A stretch of 64,000 nucleotides of DNA, from positions 1 through 64,000 of the forward strand of contig NZ_FOVZ01000008.1 in the NCBI RefSeq assembly GCF_900115295.1. Reading direction: 5' to 3'. How positions within the stretch are numbered: the stretch's first letter is position 1; every line of letters begins with the position of its first letter. Origin of the DNA: Sphingomonas sp. OK281 (GTDB lineage Bacteria > Pseudomonadota > Alphaproteobacteria > Sphingomonadales > Sphingomonadaceae). Made by a program: the position numbers and the translations under genes. Under the pieces are notes generated by a model. That model saw only the letters and a list, made by a program, of their open reading frames with translations, did not search any database and was not told where the DNA came from. Of this stretch, positions 44,344 through 53,398 are shown one piece after another.

Positions 44344-47300
44344 AGCGCATCGTCTTGAAGAGCGTCCTTCTGGCGGTAGTGGCGGGCGGAACGGTCCCCG
44401 GGACCGCACAGCAGGTTGACTGGGCTTCCCCGCGACTCCAGCAGCCGAAGTTGGATGCGTTTGGCCCCTACGACGCCGAGTTCATCGCTGGTGGGGACAC
44501 CATATCGAAGCGCGCTCAGGGCTATGCCGAAGGCGAGCACATTCCCGCAGGCTCGGCATGGACGATGTCTGCCTGGATCAAACCGGCAAGGCTCGTACCT
44601 GGCCGGGTCGAGGTCGCCGGCGTCGGCAGGCCCGGGGACGATGCTTCGCGCTCGTTGGATCTGGTCGATGGACAATTGAGCTTATCAATGGGTGGACGAT
44701 CCCTCCGAGGCGGTGGGCCGCTCAAGATCGGCAGATGGCACCGCGTGGTCGCAGTCAGCGACGGCGGAACAGCCCATCTCTACGTTAATGGACGCGAAGT
44801 CGGTAAAGCGCCCACGTCGGCGTCCTCGCCCGAAGCGCTGATAGTGCTCGGCTCCCGCACGCTCGGCAAGCCAGGCTATGTTGGCCGCCTCGCGGCTTTC
44901 GTTGCCGCTCCGCAGGCCTACTCCGCCGAACGGATACGTGGTGAGGCTGCAGTCGTGCCGGACGAGAATCTTGTCCGTTTCGAGACAAACAGCCCCAGTT
45001 GGCCTCTTCAGGTGCGAACGCAGTACGGTGAGGCCGTGCCGCAGCGTGCCTGGACCCTTCCGAAGGGCATCGCGCCGTTCTCGCACCCTCAGCCCTCGCC
45101 CGCGGTGGAAGGCAGCCCGCTGATTCCGGTTCGAGATGGCCTGTTCGCGGTCAACGGCTGGAGAATGGTCGAAGCTCCGAACGTCTCGAGCACGCCGAAG
45201 CTGCTATCGAGCCCTGGCTACGATGCGAGCACATGGTTTCACGCGACGGTCCCCGGAACCGCGCTGACGACCCTGGTCGATCGTGGGGTCTATCCGGACC
45301 CGCGCGTGGGACTGAACAACATGGCCATCCCCGAACGGCTAGCGCGGCAGGACTACTGGTATCGGACCGAATTCACCCTTCCTCGAACGGAAGAGGGCAA
45401 GAGGCAGCATCTTGTTCTGAACGGCGTCAACTATCATGCCGATGTCTGGGTCAATGGTCGACGGGTGGGGGACGTCAAAGGCGCTTTCGTGCGAGGTCGG
45501 TTCGACGTTACGAGCCTGCTGATGCCCGGTAGGTCGAACGCGATAGCGATCCGCGTATCCCCGCCGCCCCATCCCGGCATCCCCCATGAGCAGTCGATGA
45601 CGGGCGGGCGGGGCGAGAATGGCGGCGCCATGATGATCGATGGCCCGACCTTCACCGCCAGTGAGGGGTGGGATTGGATACCCGGCATCCGCGACCGCAA
45701 CACCGGGTTGTGGCAAGGCGTCGAACTGCAATCTACAGGTGCCTTGGCTATCGGTGATCCCGAAGTGTCCACGGATCTGCCCAAGGACGATAACTCGCTT
45801 GCGGATGTCTTCATCGACGTGCCTGTGACGAACATTAGTGATACCGCGCTGGATACGACCGTGAGCGCCGCCTTCGACGATGTCTCCGTCGCTCGCCGGA
45901 TCAGCGTACCGCCTAGGTCGACCGTGACGGCGCGGTTCAACCCATCGGAACACGCCGCCCTGCACGTTCGGAACCCGAAGCTCTGGTGGCCAAACGGATA
46001 TGGCGCCCCGGCGCTGCACCAGCTCAGGCTTGCCGTGAATGCTGGGGGCACGGTGTCCGATCGACGGCAGCTGTCCTTCGGAATGCGGAAGGTGACCTAC
46101 GAACTGTCCTCGCTTGATCAGCACGGTGACCTGGAGCGCGTCGAGGTCGATCTCGCGGAGGCGAAGCGACTTGGGACCCCAATCATCGACGAGCGGAACG
46201 CGGCTCTTCGAAAGGTCCCCAACGGGTGGGCGAACTCGCTGCGGCCCGGTTCCGAGCTGTCACCGGCGGTCCGCAAGGTCATCAGCGACCCGCGCCTTTC
46301 TCCGAACCTCGTCCTGAGAGTCAACGGAGTCCGGATCGCGGCGCGTGGCGGCAACTGGGGCATGGACGAGATGATGAAGCGGGTGGAGCGAGAGCGGCTC
46401 GAACCGTATTTTCGCCTTCACCGCGACGCCGGTCTGAACATCATCCGAAACTGGATGGGCCAGAGCACCGAGGAGAACTTTTTCCAGCTCGCCGACGAAT
46501 ACGGCATGATGGTCCTCAACGATTTCTGGGAGTCCACGCAGGACAACAACGCGGAAGCCGAGGACGTCCCTCTGTTCTTGGAGAACGCGCGCGACGTCGT
46601 CCGACGTTTCAGGACCCATCCGTCTATCGTAATGTGGATCGGTCGTAACGAGGGCGTACCCCAGCCGATCCTGCAGACGGCGTTGCAGGACATGATCTGG
46701 GAGGAGGATGGAGGCCGACTTTACAAGGGTTCGTCACGGATCATAAACCTCGGCGGATCCGGGCCATACAACTGGCGTTCCCCGGAAGGCTACTTCACCG
46801 ATTTCGCGAAGGGCTTCGCGGTCGAAGTAGGCACGCCGAGCTTTCCCACGCTCGAAGCGTGGCAGAGGGCGGTCCCCGGGGCCGATCAATGGCCTATAAA
46901 CGACACTTGGGCCTACCATGACTGGCATCAGGAACGAGCGGTCTCGGTGGCCAGCTTCATGGATGCGATGAAGCTGCGCCTGGGGGAGGCGACGAGCCTG
47001 CCCGACTTCGAGCGCAAGGCTCAGCTGCTGAACTACGAGTCGCATCGTGCGATCTTCGAGGGCATGAATGCCGGGCTGTGGAAAACGAACAGCGCCCGCA
47101 TGCTCTGGATGTCGCATCCCGCATGGCCATCGGCGAATTTTCAGATCTATTCGTCCGACTACGACACGCACGCTTCTTTCTATGGAACGCGTAAGGGGAC
47201 GGAGCCCATCCATATACAGATGAACTTGCCGGATCGCAGCCTAATGCTCGTGAACACTACCAATGCCCCGTTGCAGGACGTCACAGTCACCGCTCGCATC

Positions 47301-47816
47301 GTATCGCCCAGCGGGCAGGAACTAGCCACGAAGTCGGCCGTGGTTAGCGCCGCAGCCGATGACATAGCCGACATACGTGATCTCGACATCGGTAGGGATG
47401 GTGGATTGAGGTTCGTCAAGCTTACGGCGACGAGCGCCAAAGGCGTTCTGTTGTCGGAGAACCTCTACTGGGATGCGAGCGATCCGGCAGCGTTTAAGGC
47501 GCTCGACGACCTGCCCAGGATCCGATTGGAGATCGCGTTTGGTGGCACGTCACCAAATTCCGATGCTGGGATCGACGTCATCATACGCAACACCTCCACC
47601 TCACCCGTGCTCCAAGCAAAGCTGACGCCGTTCGATGCGGCGGGAGTGCAGATACTACCTGCCTACTTCACGGACAACTACGTCTCCCTTCTCCCCGGCG
47701 AAACGAGACGACTGCGTCTGCAGATACCGGCTGACCGAAAGCTCTGTGAGCTTCGGGTCCGGGGCTGGAACGTCGAACCCGCGTCGCTTCCCTTTTTCTC
47801 CCGAAAGGGCGGCTGA
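44340..47816 (+). CDS. glycoside hydrolase family 2 with LamG-like domain, copy C
   Basis: This 1158-residue paralog of copies A and B has a signal peptide (residues about 1-22, LKSVLLAVVAGGTVPGTAQQ) and a LamG-like domain (SAWTMSAWIKPARLVPGRVE, RWHRVVAVSDGGTAHLYVNG). The GH2 modules contain PGTALTTLVDRGVYPDPRVG and VNYHADVWVNGRRVGDVKGA. The barrel has proposed acid/base Glu771 (MWIGRNEG) and proposed nucleophile Glu829 (FAVEVGTPS), again 58 residues apart. The start is GTG, inside the mannonate dehydratase stop, so translation is probably coupled. It resembles copy A more than copy B near the active site (NDFWESTQD). Confidence 0.9.
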   Translation: MKRIVLKSVLLAVVAGGTVPGTAQQVDWASPRLQQPKLDAFGPYDAEFIAGGDTISKRAQGYAEGEHIPAGSAWTMSAWIKPARLVPGRVEVAGVGRPGDDASRSLDLVDGQLSLSMGGRSLRGGGPLKIGRWHRVVAVSDGGTAHLYVNGREVGKAPTSASSPEALIVLGSRTLGKPGYVGRLAAFVAAPQAYSAERIRGEAAVVPDENLVRFETNSPSWPLQVRTQYGEAVPQRAWTLPKGIAPFSHPQPSPAVEGSPLIPVRDGLFAVNGWRMVEAPNVSSTPKLLSSPGYDASTWFHATVPGTALTTLVDRGVYPDPRVGLNNMAIPERLARQDYWYRTEFTLPRTEEGKRQHLVLNGVNYHADVWVNGRRVGDVKGAFVRGRFDVTSLLMPGRSNAIAIRVSPPPHPGIPHEQSMTGGRGENGGAMMIDGPTFTASEGWDWIPGIRDRNTGLWQGVELQSTGALAIGDPEVSTDLPKDDNSLADVFIDVPVTNISDTALDTTVSAAFDDVSVARRISVPPRSTVTARFNPSEHAALHVRNPKLWWPNGYGAPALHQLRLAVNAGGTVSDRRQLSFGMRKVTYELSSLDQHGDLERVEVDLAEAKRLGTPIIDERNAALRKVPNGWANSLRPGSELSPAVRKVISDPRLSPNLVLRVNGVRIAARGGNWGMDEMMKRVERERLEPYFRLHRDAGLNIIRNWMGQSTEENFFQLADEYGMMVLNDFWESTQDNNAEAEDVPLFLENARDVVRRFRTHPSIVMWIGRNEGVPQPILQTALQDMIWEEDGGRLYKGSSRIINLGGSGPYNWRSPEGYFTDFAKGFAVEVGTPSFPTLEAWQRAVPGADQWPINDTWAYHDWHQERAVSVASFMDAMKLRLGEATSLPDFERKAQLLNYESHRAIFEGMNAGLWKTNSARMLWMSHPAWPSANFQIYSSDYDTHASFYGTRKGTEPIHIQMNLPDRSLMLVNTTNAPLQDVTVTARIVSPSGQELATKSAVVSAAADDIADIRDLDIGRDGGLRFVKLTATSAKGVLLSENLYWDASDPAAFKALDDLPRIRLEIAFGGTSPNSDAGIDVIIRNTSTSPVLQAKLTPFDAAGVQILPAYFTDNYVSLLPGETRRLRLQIPADRKLCELRVRGWNVEPASLPFFSRKGG

Positions 47817-47937
47817 AAACCGGGAGAGAGCGTCGGTTCGACCAGAGATCCGAATCCACCTCCACCTGCCCACCTTCGGCGAATGGCCGGCCAAGAGGGC
47901 CTGCCACCCACCCTTCTCGATCAGGAACACACACGAC

Positions 47938-48762
47938 ATGCCTGCTGAGCTGCTCACGACGAAACGAGTGGAGAAACCCTGGGGTCGCCACAGCCTCTAC
48001 GGGGGCTTCACGGACCCGGCGGAGAACGATGGACCAATCGGGGAGATCTGGTTTCAATCCTCCGAACTGTCCGACCCGGAGCTTCTGATCAAGTATCTGT
48101 TCACGAGCGAAAAGCTATCCGTGCAGAATCATCCCTCCGACATGGAAGCCGCAAAACGTGGCCTTCCGCGTGGCAAGGACGAGTGTTGGATCATACTCGA
48201 CGCGGAGCCAGACTCGACGATCGCTTTAGGTCCTTTGGAGCCGATGACCCGAGAGGTTCTGCGTACAAGCGCGGAAGACGGAACCTTGGAAGGCAGACTG
48301 AACTGGAAGCCGGCCCAGCCAGGCGACTTCTTCTATTCGAAATCCGGGGTCGTACACGCAATTGGGGCGGGTCTCACGCTGATCGAGGTTCAGCAGAACT
48401 CCGATACAACCTATCGCCTGTTCGACTACGGCCGACCGAGAGAGCTCCATCTGGACGACGGCGTCGCTGTAGCGGATCTCGATCCTTGGACGGCGGAGCC
48501 CCAAGGCGGGGTCGTCGAACCCGGCCGTGAGATACTGGTCGAAGGCCCGACGTTCGTTCTCGAACGCTGGACCGGCAGTGATCGGAGGATCGATATGCCT
48601 GGGAATGCCCGAGGCTGGCTCGTTCCGGTACGCGGCACGGGAAGCGTAGGCGGGATCGCCTGGAAGGCAGGGGAATGTCTTATCGTGACGGGAAACGAGG
48701 ATCTGGTCGCATCGGACGATGCGGATCTCCTGTTCGCCTACCCTGGCGCGGCCCGGATTTGA
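47938..48762 (+). CDS. manA: mannose-6-phosphate isomerase, class I (short form)
   Basis: This 274-residue cupin enzyme interconverts mannose 6-phosphate and fructose 6-phosphate. It has the phosphomannose isomerase landmarks VEKPWGRHSLYG, the zinc ligands in KLSVQNHPSD, and GDFFYSKSGVVHAIGAGLTL with LIEVQQNSDTTYRLFDYGR. It is shorter than E. coli ManA and like the small Gram-positive type. In this locus it would take the product of the ROK kinase into glycolysis, which supports a mannose-containing substrate. ATG at 47938 is preceded by AGGAA. A longer in-frame version would begin inside GH2 copy C. The gene lies 121 bases after that enzyme. Confidence 0.85.
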   Translation: MPAELLTTKRVEKPWGRHSLYGGFTDPAENDGPIGEIWFQSSELSDPELLIKYLFTSEKLSVQNHPSDMEAAKRGLPRGKDECWIILDAEPDSTIALGPLEPMTREVLRTSAEDGTLEGRLNWKPAQPGDFFYSKSGVVHAIGAGLTLIEVQQNSDTTYRLFDYGRPRELHLDDGVAVADLDPWTAEPQGGVVEPGREILVEGPTFVLERWTGSDRRIDMPGNARGWLVPVRGTGSVGGIAWKAGECLIVTGNEDLVASDDADLLFAYPGAARI

Positions 48763-48954
48763 CCGGGCTAGAGGCGAGCGGACGCGACATGTCTCACGTC
48801 ACTTGGGGTAGACGTGTTGCGTCGCGCAGCGACGATAGTGACGCCACGCTGTTCGCGGGTCGCCTGATGAGTGCGGCTCAGTGTTGAGTGGGCTTAGGGA
48901 CAGCATGGTGTTCAGGATCCAGCATCAGCGGCTCCCGGCCGAGTTGATCGCCGG
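48763..48954. other. intergenic region with a small palindrome
   Basis: These 190 bases precede the LacI-family regulator. An inverted repeat CGTCGC-GCA-GCGACG lies at 48820-48834 and could be the operator of that regulator. No gene is seen. Confidence 0.3.
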
Positions 48955-50004
48955 ATGACCAGAAGATGCACTTCGTTCGACGTCGCCGAGGGGGCCGGGG
49001 TATCCCAATCGACCGTCTCGAAGGCCCTGCGCGGCAGCGAAGGCGTCAGTATCGAAAGCCGCCGACGCGTCCTGGAGGTGGCGGCAGTGCTAAACTATCG
49101 ACCGGATCAGCGAGCGGTCAGCCTGCGAAGCAGCGCAACGGGACGTATTGCGGTCGTCATCCTAGGCGATCCCGGTGTTCGTGGCGCTCCGATCAACTCG
49201 TTCTACATGGACATTCTCGCCCACGTCGCGGCCGCAGCGGCTGACCACGACCAGGAGATTCTGGTTTCCTTTCAACATGATCCTGCCAATTTCTTCGCCA
49301 GCTACTGCCAAGACCGAATTGCGGACGGGATCATCGTTATCGGGACCGCAAGAAACTCAGCGGGCTGGAGGTTCTTTTCAAAGGCGCGATCCCAGGGCGA
49401 AAACGTCATCTGTTGGGGAAGTCCGGACAACGTCCTTCCAACGCTGAGATGTGACAATCATACAGGTGCGGCGACTGCTGTTCACCACTTGGTTGCGACG
49501 GGTCGCAGGCGCATCATCTTCTTGGGCCCAGGTTGGCGTCGCCAGCACGCGTATCGAGATCGCCGTTCCGGCTACATTAGCGTCATGACTGAGCAGCGTC
49601 TTCCAGTCTTCGAAGCACAGGCAAGATTGACGGGTACCCGTGAGCTTCAAGGATATGCTGCAACACTGGATCTGATGAACAACGATGTCTCGTTCGACGC
49701 CATCTTCGCGGCATCGGATGGACTTGCTGTGGGAGCGATGCAGGCGCTTAACAAATGCGGTCGCGTCATCCCTGAAGATGTTGCCGTTATCGGCTTCGAC
49801 GGCATTGGTTCCGCACCATACACGGTTCCCCCGCTGAGCACGGTCGAGCAGAACGGCGCCGTTGCGGGCAGTTCCCTCGTTGAAGCACTTCTTCGAATGA
49901 TAGCTGGTGAAGAATATAAGCTGCCAGCCGTTCCTGTAAAACTGATCTGGCGAGCGAGCAGTTGGGCATCCGCCACCAAGAAATCTTCTCTAAGTCAATA
50001 CTAG
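48955..50004 (+). CDS. LacI-family transcriptional regulator
   Basis: This 349-residue protein has the LacI HTH (residues 7-55, FDVAEGAGVSQSTVSKALRG, SRRRVLEVAAVLNYRPDQRA) and a periplasmic-binding-protein-like sensor domain (GRIAVVILGDPGV, YMDILAHVAAAAADHDQEIL, DAIFAASDGLAVGAMQALNK, VAVIGFDGIGSAPYTVPPLS). It is a typical sugar-responsive repressor. Its position at the end of the operon, before the sugar transporter, suggests it adjusts one or both. Three sugar regulators (two ROK, one LacI) in one locus is more than usual. The start ATG fits the family, though the ribosome site is weak. Confidence 0.85.
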   Translation: MTRRCTSFDVAEGAGVSQSTVSKALRGSEGVSIESRRRVLEVAAVLNYRPDQRAVSLRSSATGRIAVVILGDPGVRGAPINSFYMDILAHVAAAAADHDQEILVSFQHDPANFFASYCQDRIADGIIVIGTARNSAGWRFFSKARSQGENVICWGSPDNVLPTLRCDNHTGAATAVHHLVATGRRRIIFLGPGWRRQHAYRDRRSGYISVMTEQRLPVFEAQARLTGTRELQGYAATLDLMNNDVSFDAIFAASDGLAVGAMQALNKCGRVIPEDVAVIGFDGIGSAPYTVPPLSTVEQNGAVAGSSLVEALLRMIAGEEYKLPAVPVKLIWRASSWASATKKSSLSQY

Positions 50005-50063
50005 ACACAAGTAAAACTAGAATTCTGTTCGTTACCCACAATGTGCCACGAGGATTTGAAACG

Positions 50064-51359
50064 ATGCACGTCAATACAGAGTCTGCTTTAGCGGCGGACG
50101 GCGATGCCAGCCACGGCTATGACGCACCCGACCTGCGCGTGTTTGTGTTCGCGCTGTTCTTCATCTTCGGCGGCATCACCTCGCTGAACGACATCATCAT
50201 CCCCAAGATGAAGGAGCTGTTCACGCTCGACCACGCGACCGCGATGCTGGTCCAGTCGGCGTTCTTCCTCGCCTATGCGCTGTTCTCGATCCCCGCCGCC
50301 GCGATCGTCCGCAAGGCCGGTTACATGCGGACCGCGTCGATCGGCCTCGTGACGATGACCGCGGGCTGCCTGTTGTTCATCCCGGCCGCAGGGCAGGCGA
50401 GCTTCGGCATGTTCCTGTTCGCGCTGTTCGTGCTCGGTGCCGGCATCACCGTGGTGCAGGTCGTTGCCAACCCGCTGATCTCGGCGCTCGGCCATCCCAA
50501 GTCGGCGTCGAGCCGGCTGACCTTCGCGCAGGCATTCAACTCGCTCGGCACCACCATCTTCCCGTATGTCGGCTCCGCGCTGATCCTCGGCGGGCTGGCG
50601 ACGGTCGATTCCTCGACGCTCACCGGCGCCGCGCTCGACACGTACCGCACGGAGTCGTCGCGGACTGTCGTCCACACCTATATCGGCCTCGCGATCGCGC
50701 TGCTGATCGTCGCTGCGGTCGTGTGGACCCGTCGCAACCGGCTCAACGAGGAGCAGGACCAGACCGGCAGCATCTTCCACGCGTTCACGTTGTTGAAGCG
50801 CCCGCGCTTCGCGATGGGGACGGCGTGCATCTTCCTGTACGTCGGCGCCGAAGTCGCGGTCGGCTCGCTGATTGTGAACTATCTGATGCAGCCGAGAGTG
50901 ATGGGCCTGAGCGACGTCGGGGCGGGCAAGCACGTGCCGTTCTACTGGGGCGGCGCGTTGCTCGGCCGGTTCATCGGCGCGTACGTGCTGAACAAAGTGT
51001 CGCCGGGCAAGGTCCTCGCCGGCGTCGCGACGGGCACGCTGGCGCTGATCCTGATCTCGGCGAACACCGAGGGCGCTTTGTCGGGTTGGGCGCTGCTGGC
51101 GATCGGCCTGATGAACGCGGTGATGTTCCCGACGATCTTCTCGCTGGCCTCGGAAGGGCTCGGCAAGCGTGCCGCGGAAGGCTCTGGCGTGATCGCCACG
51201 GCGATCGTCGGTGGCGCGATCATCCCGTATCTGACGGGAATGCTGGCGGACAAGTCGGGCAGCTTACACTTCGCGCTGCTGCTCCCGGCGATCTGCTACG
51301 CGCTGATCCTGGCTTATGGGCTTTATGCTCGAGCCCCGGCCACCAAAGTTACGATTTAA
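50064..51359 (+). CDS. sugar MFS transporter, FucP/GluP family
   Basis: This 431-residue protein has twelve membrane spans and matches the FucP/GluP sugar:proton symporters. Landmarks are FVFALFFIFGGITSLNDIII, AMLVQSAFFLAYALFSIPAA, AGITVVQVVANPLISALGHP and FAQAFNSLGTTIFPYVGSAL. It should import a free hexose, most likely mannose, glucose or galactose, from the periplasm. The ATG at 50064 fits the family, while an upstream in-frame start overlaps the LacI gene. The coding sequence is visibly richer in G and C at third positions than its neighbours (for example GCGCTGTTCGTGCTCGGTG), which suggests separate origin. Confidence 0.85.
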   Translation: MHVNTESALAADGDASHGYDAPDLRVFVFALFFIFGGITSLNDIIIPKMKELFTLDHATAMLVQSAFFLAYALFSIPAAAIVRKAGYMRTASIGLVTMTAGCLLFIPAAGQASFGMFLFALFVLGAGITVVQVVANPLISALGHPKSASSRLTFAQAFNSLGTTIFPYVGSALILGGLATVDSSTLTGAALDTYRTESSRTVVHTYIGLAIALLIVAAVVWTRRNRLNEEQDQTGSIFHAFTLLKRPRFAMGTACIFLYVGAEVAVGSLIVNYLMQPRVMGLSDVGAGKHVPFYWGGALLGRFIGAYVLNKVSPGKVLAGVATGTLALILISANTEGALSGWALLAIGLMNAVMFPTIFSLASEGLGKRAAEGSGVIATAIVGGAIIPYLTGMLADKSGSLHFALLLPAICYALILAYGLYARAPATKVTI

Positions 51360-52066
51360 CTGGACGTTCGTTTACGAGACAGCGCTTGGCGCTTGATAGT
51401 GTACAAACAAGATCTGTTTTCCTGCCTAAAGTACTGCCTCGGGACCCTGACGGGACAGTCGAAAATTCAAATGCCAGTTAGGGTATACCCTTTTTTTACA
51501 GCCACAGCCTTCCCATAAATCTGTGCCGACCGTGATTTTGATATAATGATTTTGAGAACGGTTTTTGGGAAAATGGAGATCTCAGCCGCTCGGTAAGGCC
51601 GGTAGGATGATCCAGGCGGCGCAGCCCTAATCCGGCTCGCCACGTCTGCTGTCATGACGCCGGATATCGCCTTGTGACAGCCTATTCCGGCCTCATCAGA
51701 GCATAAAAACCCGAAAAGGCTGGTCCCTACCCATTTCTCAGCGGCGGATCGTACGGACCTTGATCACGGGCGAGTTTTCGGACGGCCTGGATCCTTTTGA
51801 GAAAGGCCGCAGCATCAGGCGACGTCCGCTAACGCCATGTGCCTTCCCAATAGCGGTCGGGCAGCTTCTCCTCCACTGTTGCCATTCAACGGCCCAATGT
51901 GTGGAAAACCCGGTCGTAATCACCATTGTGCGACAAACAGGTGATTTCGGACGGTATCATCTCGATCGTCGTAAAACGCCGTCGCCAACCCCGATTGGCG
52001 ACTATCGTGTGTTTTACGACATGGGGGTGCGGCAGCTGCCGACCAACATACGCCGTTCGTCGGTAG
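51360..52066. other. AT-richer gene-poor region with possible gene remnant
   Basis: These 700 bases separate the transporter gene from the IS3 element. The palindrome GGGTATACCC followed by seven T residues occurs near 51481-51497. On the minus strand around 51740-51895, an ATG opens MATVEEKLPDRYWEGTWR and stops. The same frame then continues with SPDAAAFLKRIQAVRKLARD and QGPYDPPLRNG. This may be a decayed small gene, but I cannot name a family. The composition differs from the flanks. Confidence 0.35.
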
Positions 52067-52143
52067 TGACGTCCCCCCTGTTTTTGGTCCATTTTAAGCG
52101 AGAGTTTTCCGGCCTTGAGAAGCCTTCGGGCAAGGAGCTGGAC

Positions 52144-52410
52144 ATGAAGAAATCTTGGTACACAGACGAGCAGATTGCCTTCGCGTTGAAACAGGCGGAA
52201 ACTGGTACACCGGTGGCCGAAGTCATCCGGCGGATGGGCATCTCGGAGCAGACATTCTACCGCTGGAAGAAGGTGTACGACGGTCTCGGTGTCGGCGAGC
52301 TGAGGCGCCTGAAGCAGCTCGAGGATGAGAACCGACAGCTGAAACAACTGGTTGCGGACCTCAGTCTGGACAAGCACATCCTGCAGGACGTCTTGTCAAA
52401 AAAGCTCTGA
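52144..52410 (+). CDS. IS3-family OrfA (HTH and leucine zipper)
   Basis: This 88-residue protein, the first frame of an IS3-family transposase, begins MKKSWYTDEQIAFALKQAET. It has an HTH segment (VIRRMGISEQTFYRWKKVY) and a leucine-zipper-like region (LRRLKQLEDENRQLKQLVAD). The A6G string near its end (GTCAAAAAAGC, about 52397-52404) is the usual programmed -1 frameshift site that would fuse it to OrfB. OrfA itself appears intact. Confidence 0.85.
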   Translation: MKKSWYTDEQIAFALKQAETGTPVAEVIRRMGISEQTFYRWKKVYDGLGVGELRRLKQLEDENRQLKQLVADLSLDKHILQDVLSKKL

Positions 52411-53242
52411 CGCCTGGACGACGGCGCGAGCTCGTCGCGCACGTCCAGGCGTCCCACGCGGTAAGCGAGCGGCGCAGTTGCTCGGCGCTGGGCGTCGAGC
52501 GGTCGTCGGTGCGCTACATCTCGCACAAGCCGTATCAGACGCCGCTGGTGATGCGCATCCGTGATCTGGCGGCGACGCGAACGCGCTATGGCTATTTCCG
52601 GATCTACATCCTGCTGGACAGGGAAGGATGGATCGTGAACCACAAGCGCGTCTACCGGCTCTACCGTGATGATGGACTGAGCCTTCGGCTCAAGAGGCCC
52701 CGGCGCAACGTCAGCGCTGCCAACCGCGAGCGGCAACCTGCGGCGCTGGCGGCGAACGAGATGTGGTCGATGGATTTCGTCTCGGACGCCCTGTTCGACG
52801 GTCGGCGGTTACGAGCGCTGACCGTGGTCGACGCCTTCACGCGCGAAGCTCTGGCAATTGACGTCGACCAAGGCATTAAGGGCGAACAGGTGGTCGAGGC
52901 GATGGCACGGATCTAGTCGAACCGCGGCGCTCCCAAGACCATTCGCGTGGACAATGGTCCGAATTTATCTCGAAGGCACTCGACCGCTAGGCGTACGAGA
53001 ATAGCGTGACGTTGGACTTCAGCCGACCGGGCAAGCCGACGGACAATGCCTTCGTAGAGTCGTTCAACAATCGCCTTCGCGACGAATGCCTGAACGCGCA
53101 TTGGTTCCTCTCCATCGCCGACGCTCGAGCCAAGATCGAGGCTTGGCGACGGGACTATAACGAGAGGCGTCCTTACACATCTCTTGGCTGGATGACGCCG
53201 GTCGAATATGCTGCTGCCGCGGCCATCAAAGCGGCCGAATGA
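52400..53242 (+). pseudogene. IS3-family OrfB transposase, broken
   Basis: After the A6G slip site the frame reads KKALTPGRRRELVAHVQASH and then the integrase core (ATRTRYGYFRIYILLDREGW, MWSMDFVSDALFDGRRLRAL with the first catalytic Asp). It stops at TAG 52914-52916, inside the conserved region. The similarity resumes as GAPKTIRVDNGP. A one-base deletion then breaks DNGPEF, and another TAG replaces the Trp in DRWAYENSV. The end (FVESFNNRLRDECLNAHWF, with catalytic Glu) lies in a third frame to 53242. At least three lesions make the transposase inactive. Confidence 0.85.
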
Positions 53243-53398
53243 ACGCCGGAAACTCACCTTCAGGTTGGATGAGAAACCGGGGGACCCTCAGGCGGAACAC
53301 CACGCATCTTATTGAATTTAGATGGCAAATCGCCACCCAAGTTTCAGGCAAGCTAATTCCTTTACCTTCTGCTTTAATGACTTCCGAAGGACAAACCG

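Larger units (their letters stand above)
52067..53290 (+). mobile_element. IS3-family element (IS407-like), decayed
   Basis: This element of about 1.2 kb has a left end beginning TGACGTCCCCCCTGTTTT and a right end GAGAAACCGGGGGACCCTCA. Read inward, the ends match at about 14 of 20 positions. It contains orfA and a damaged orfB. No direct target duplication is visible at these ends (GTAG left, GGCG right), so the ends may be slightly off or the duplication has been lost. IS407-group elements normally give a 4-bp duplication. Confidence 0.75.

Noticed and set aside
48820..48834. CGTCGC-GCA-GCGACG as a firm LacI operator
   Set aside because: Short GC-rich palindromes are frequent at this base composition and no second copy was found, so it is only mentioned as a possibility.
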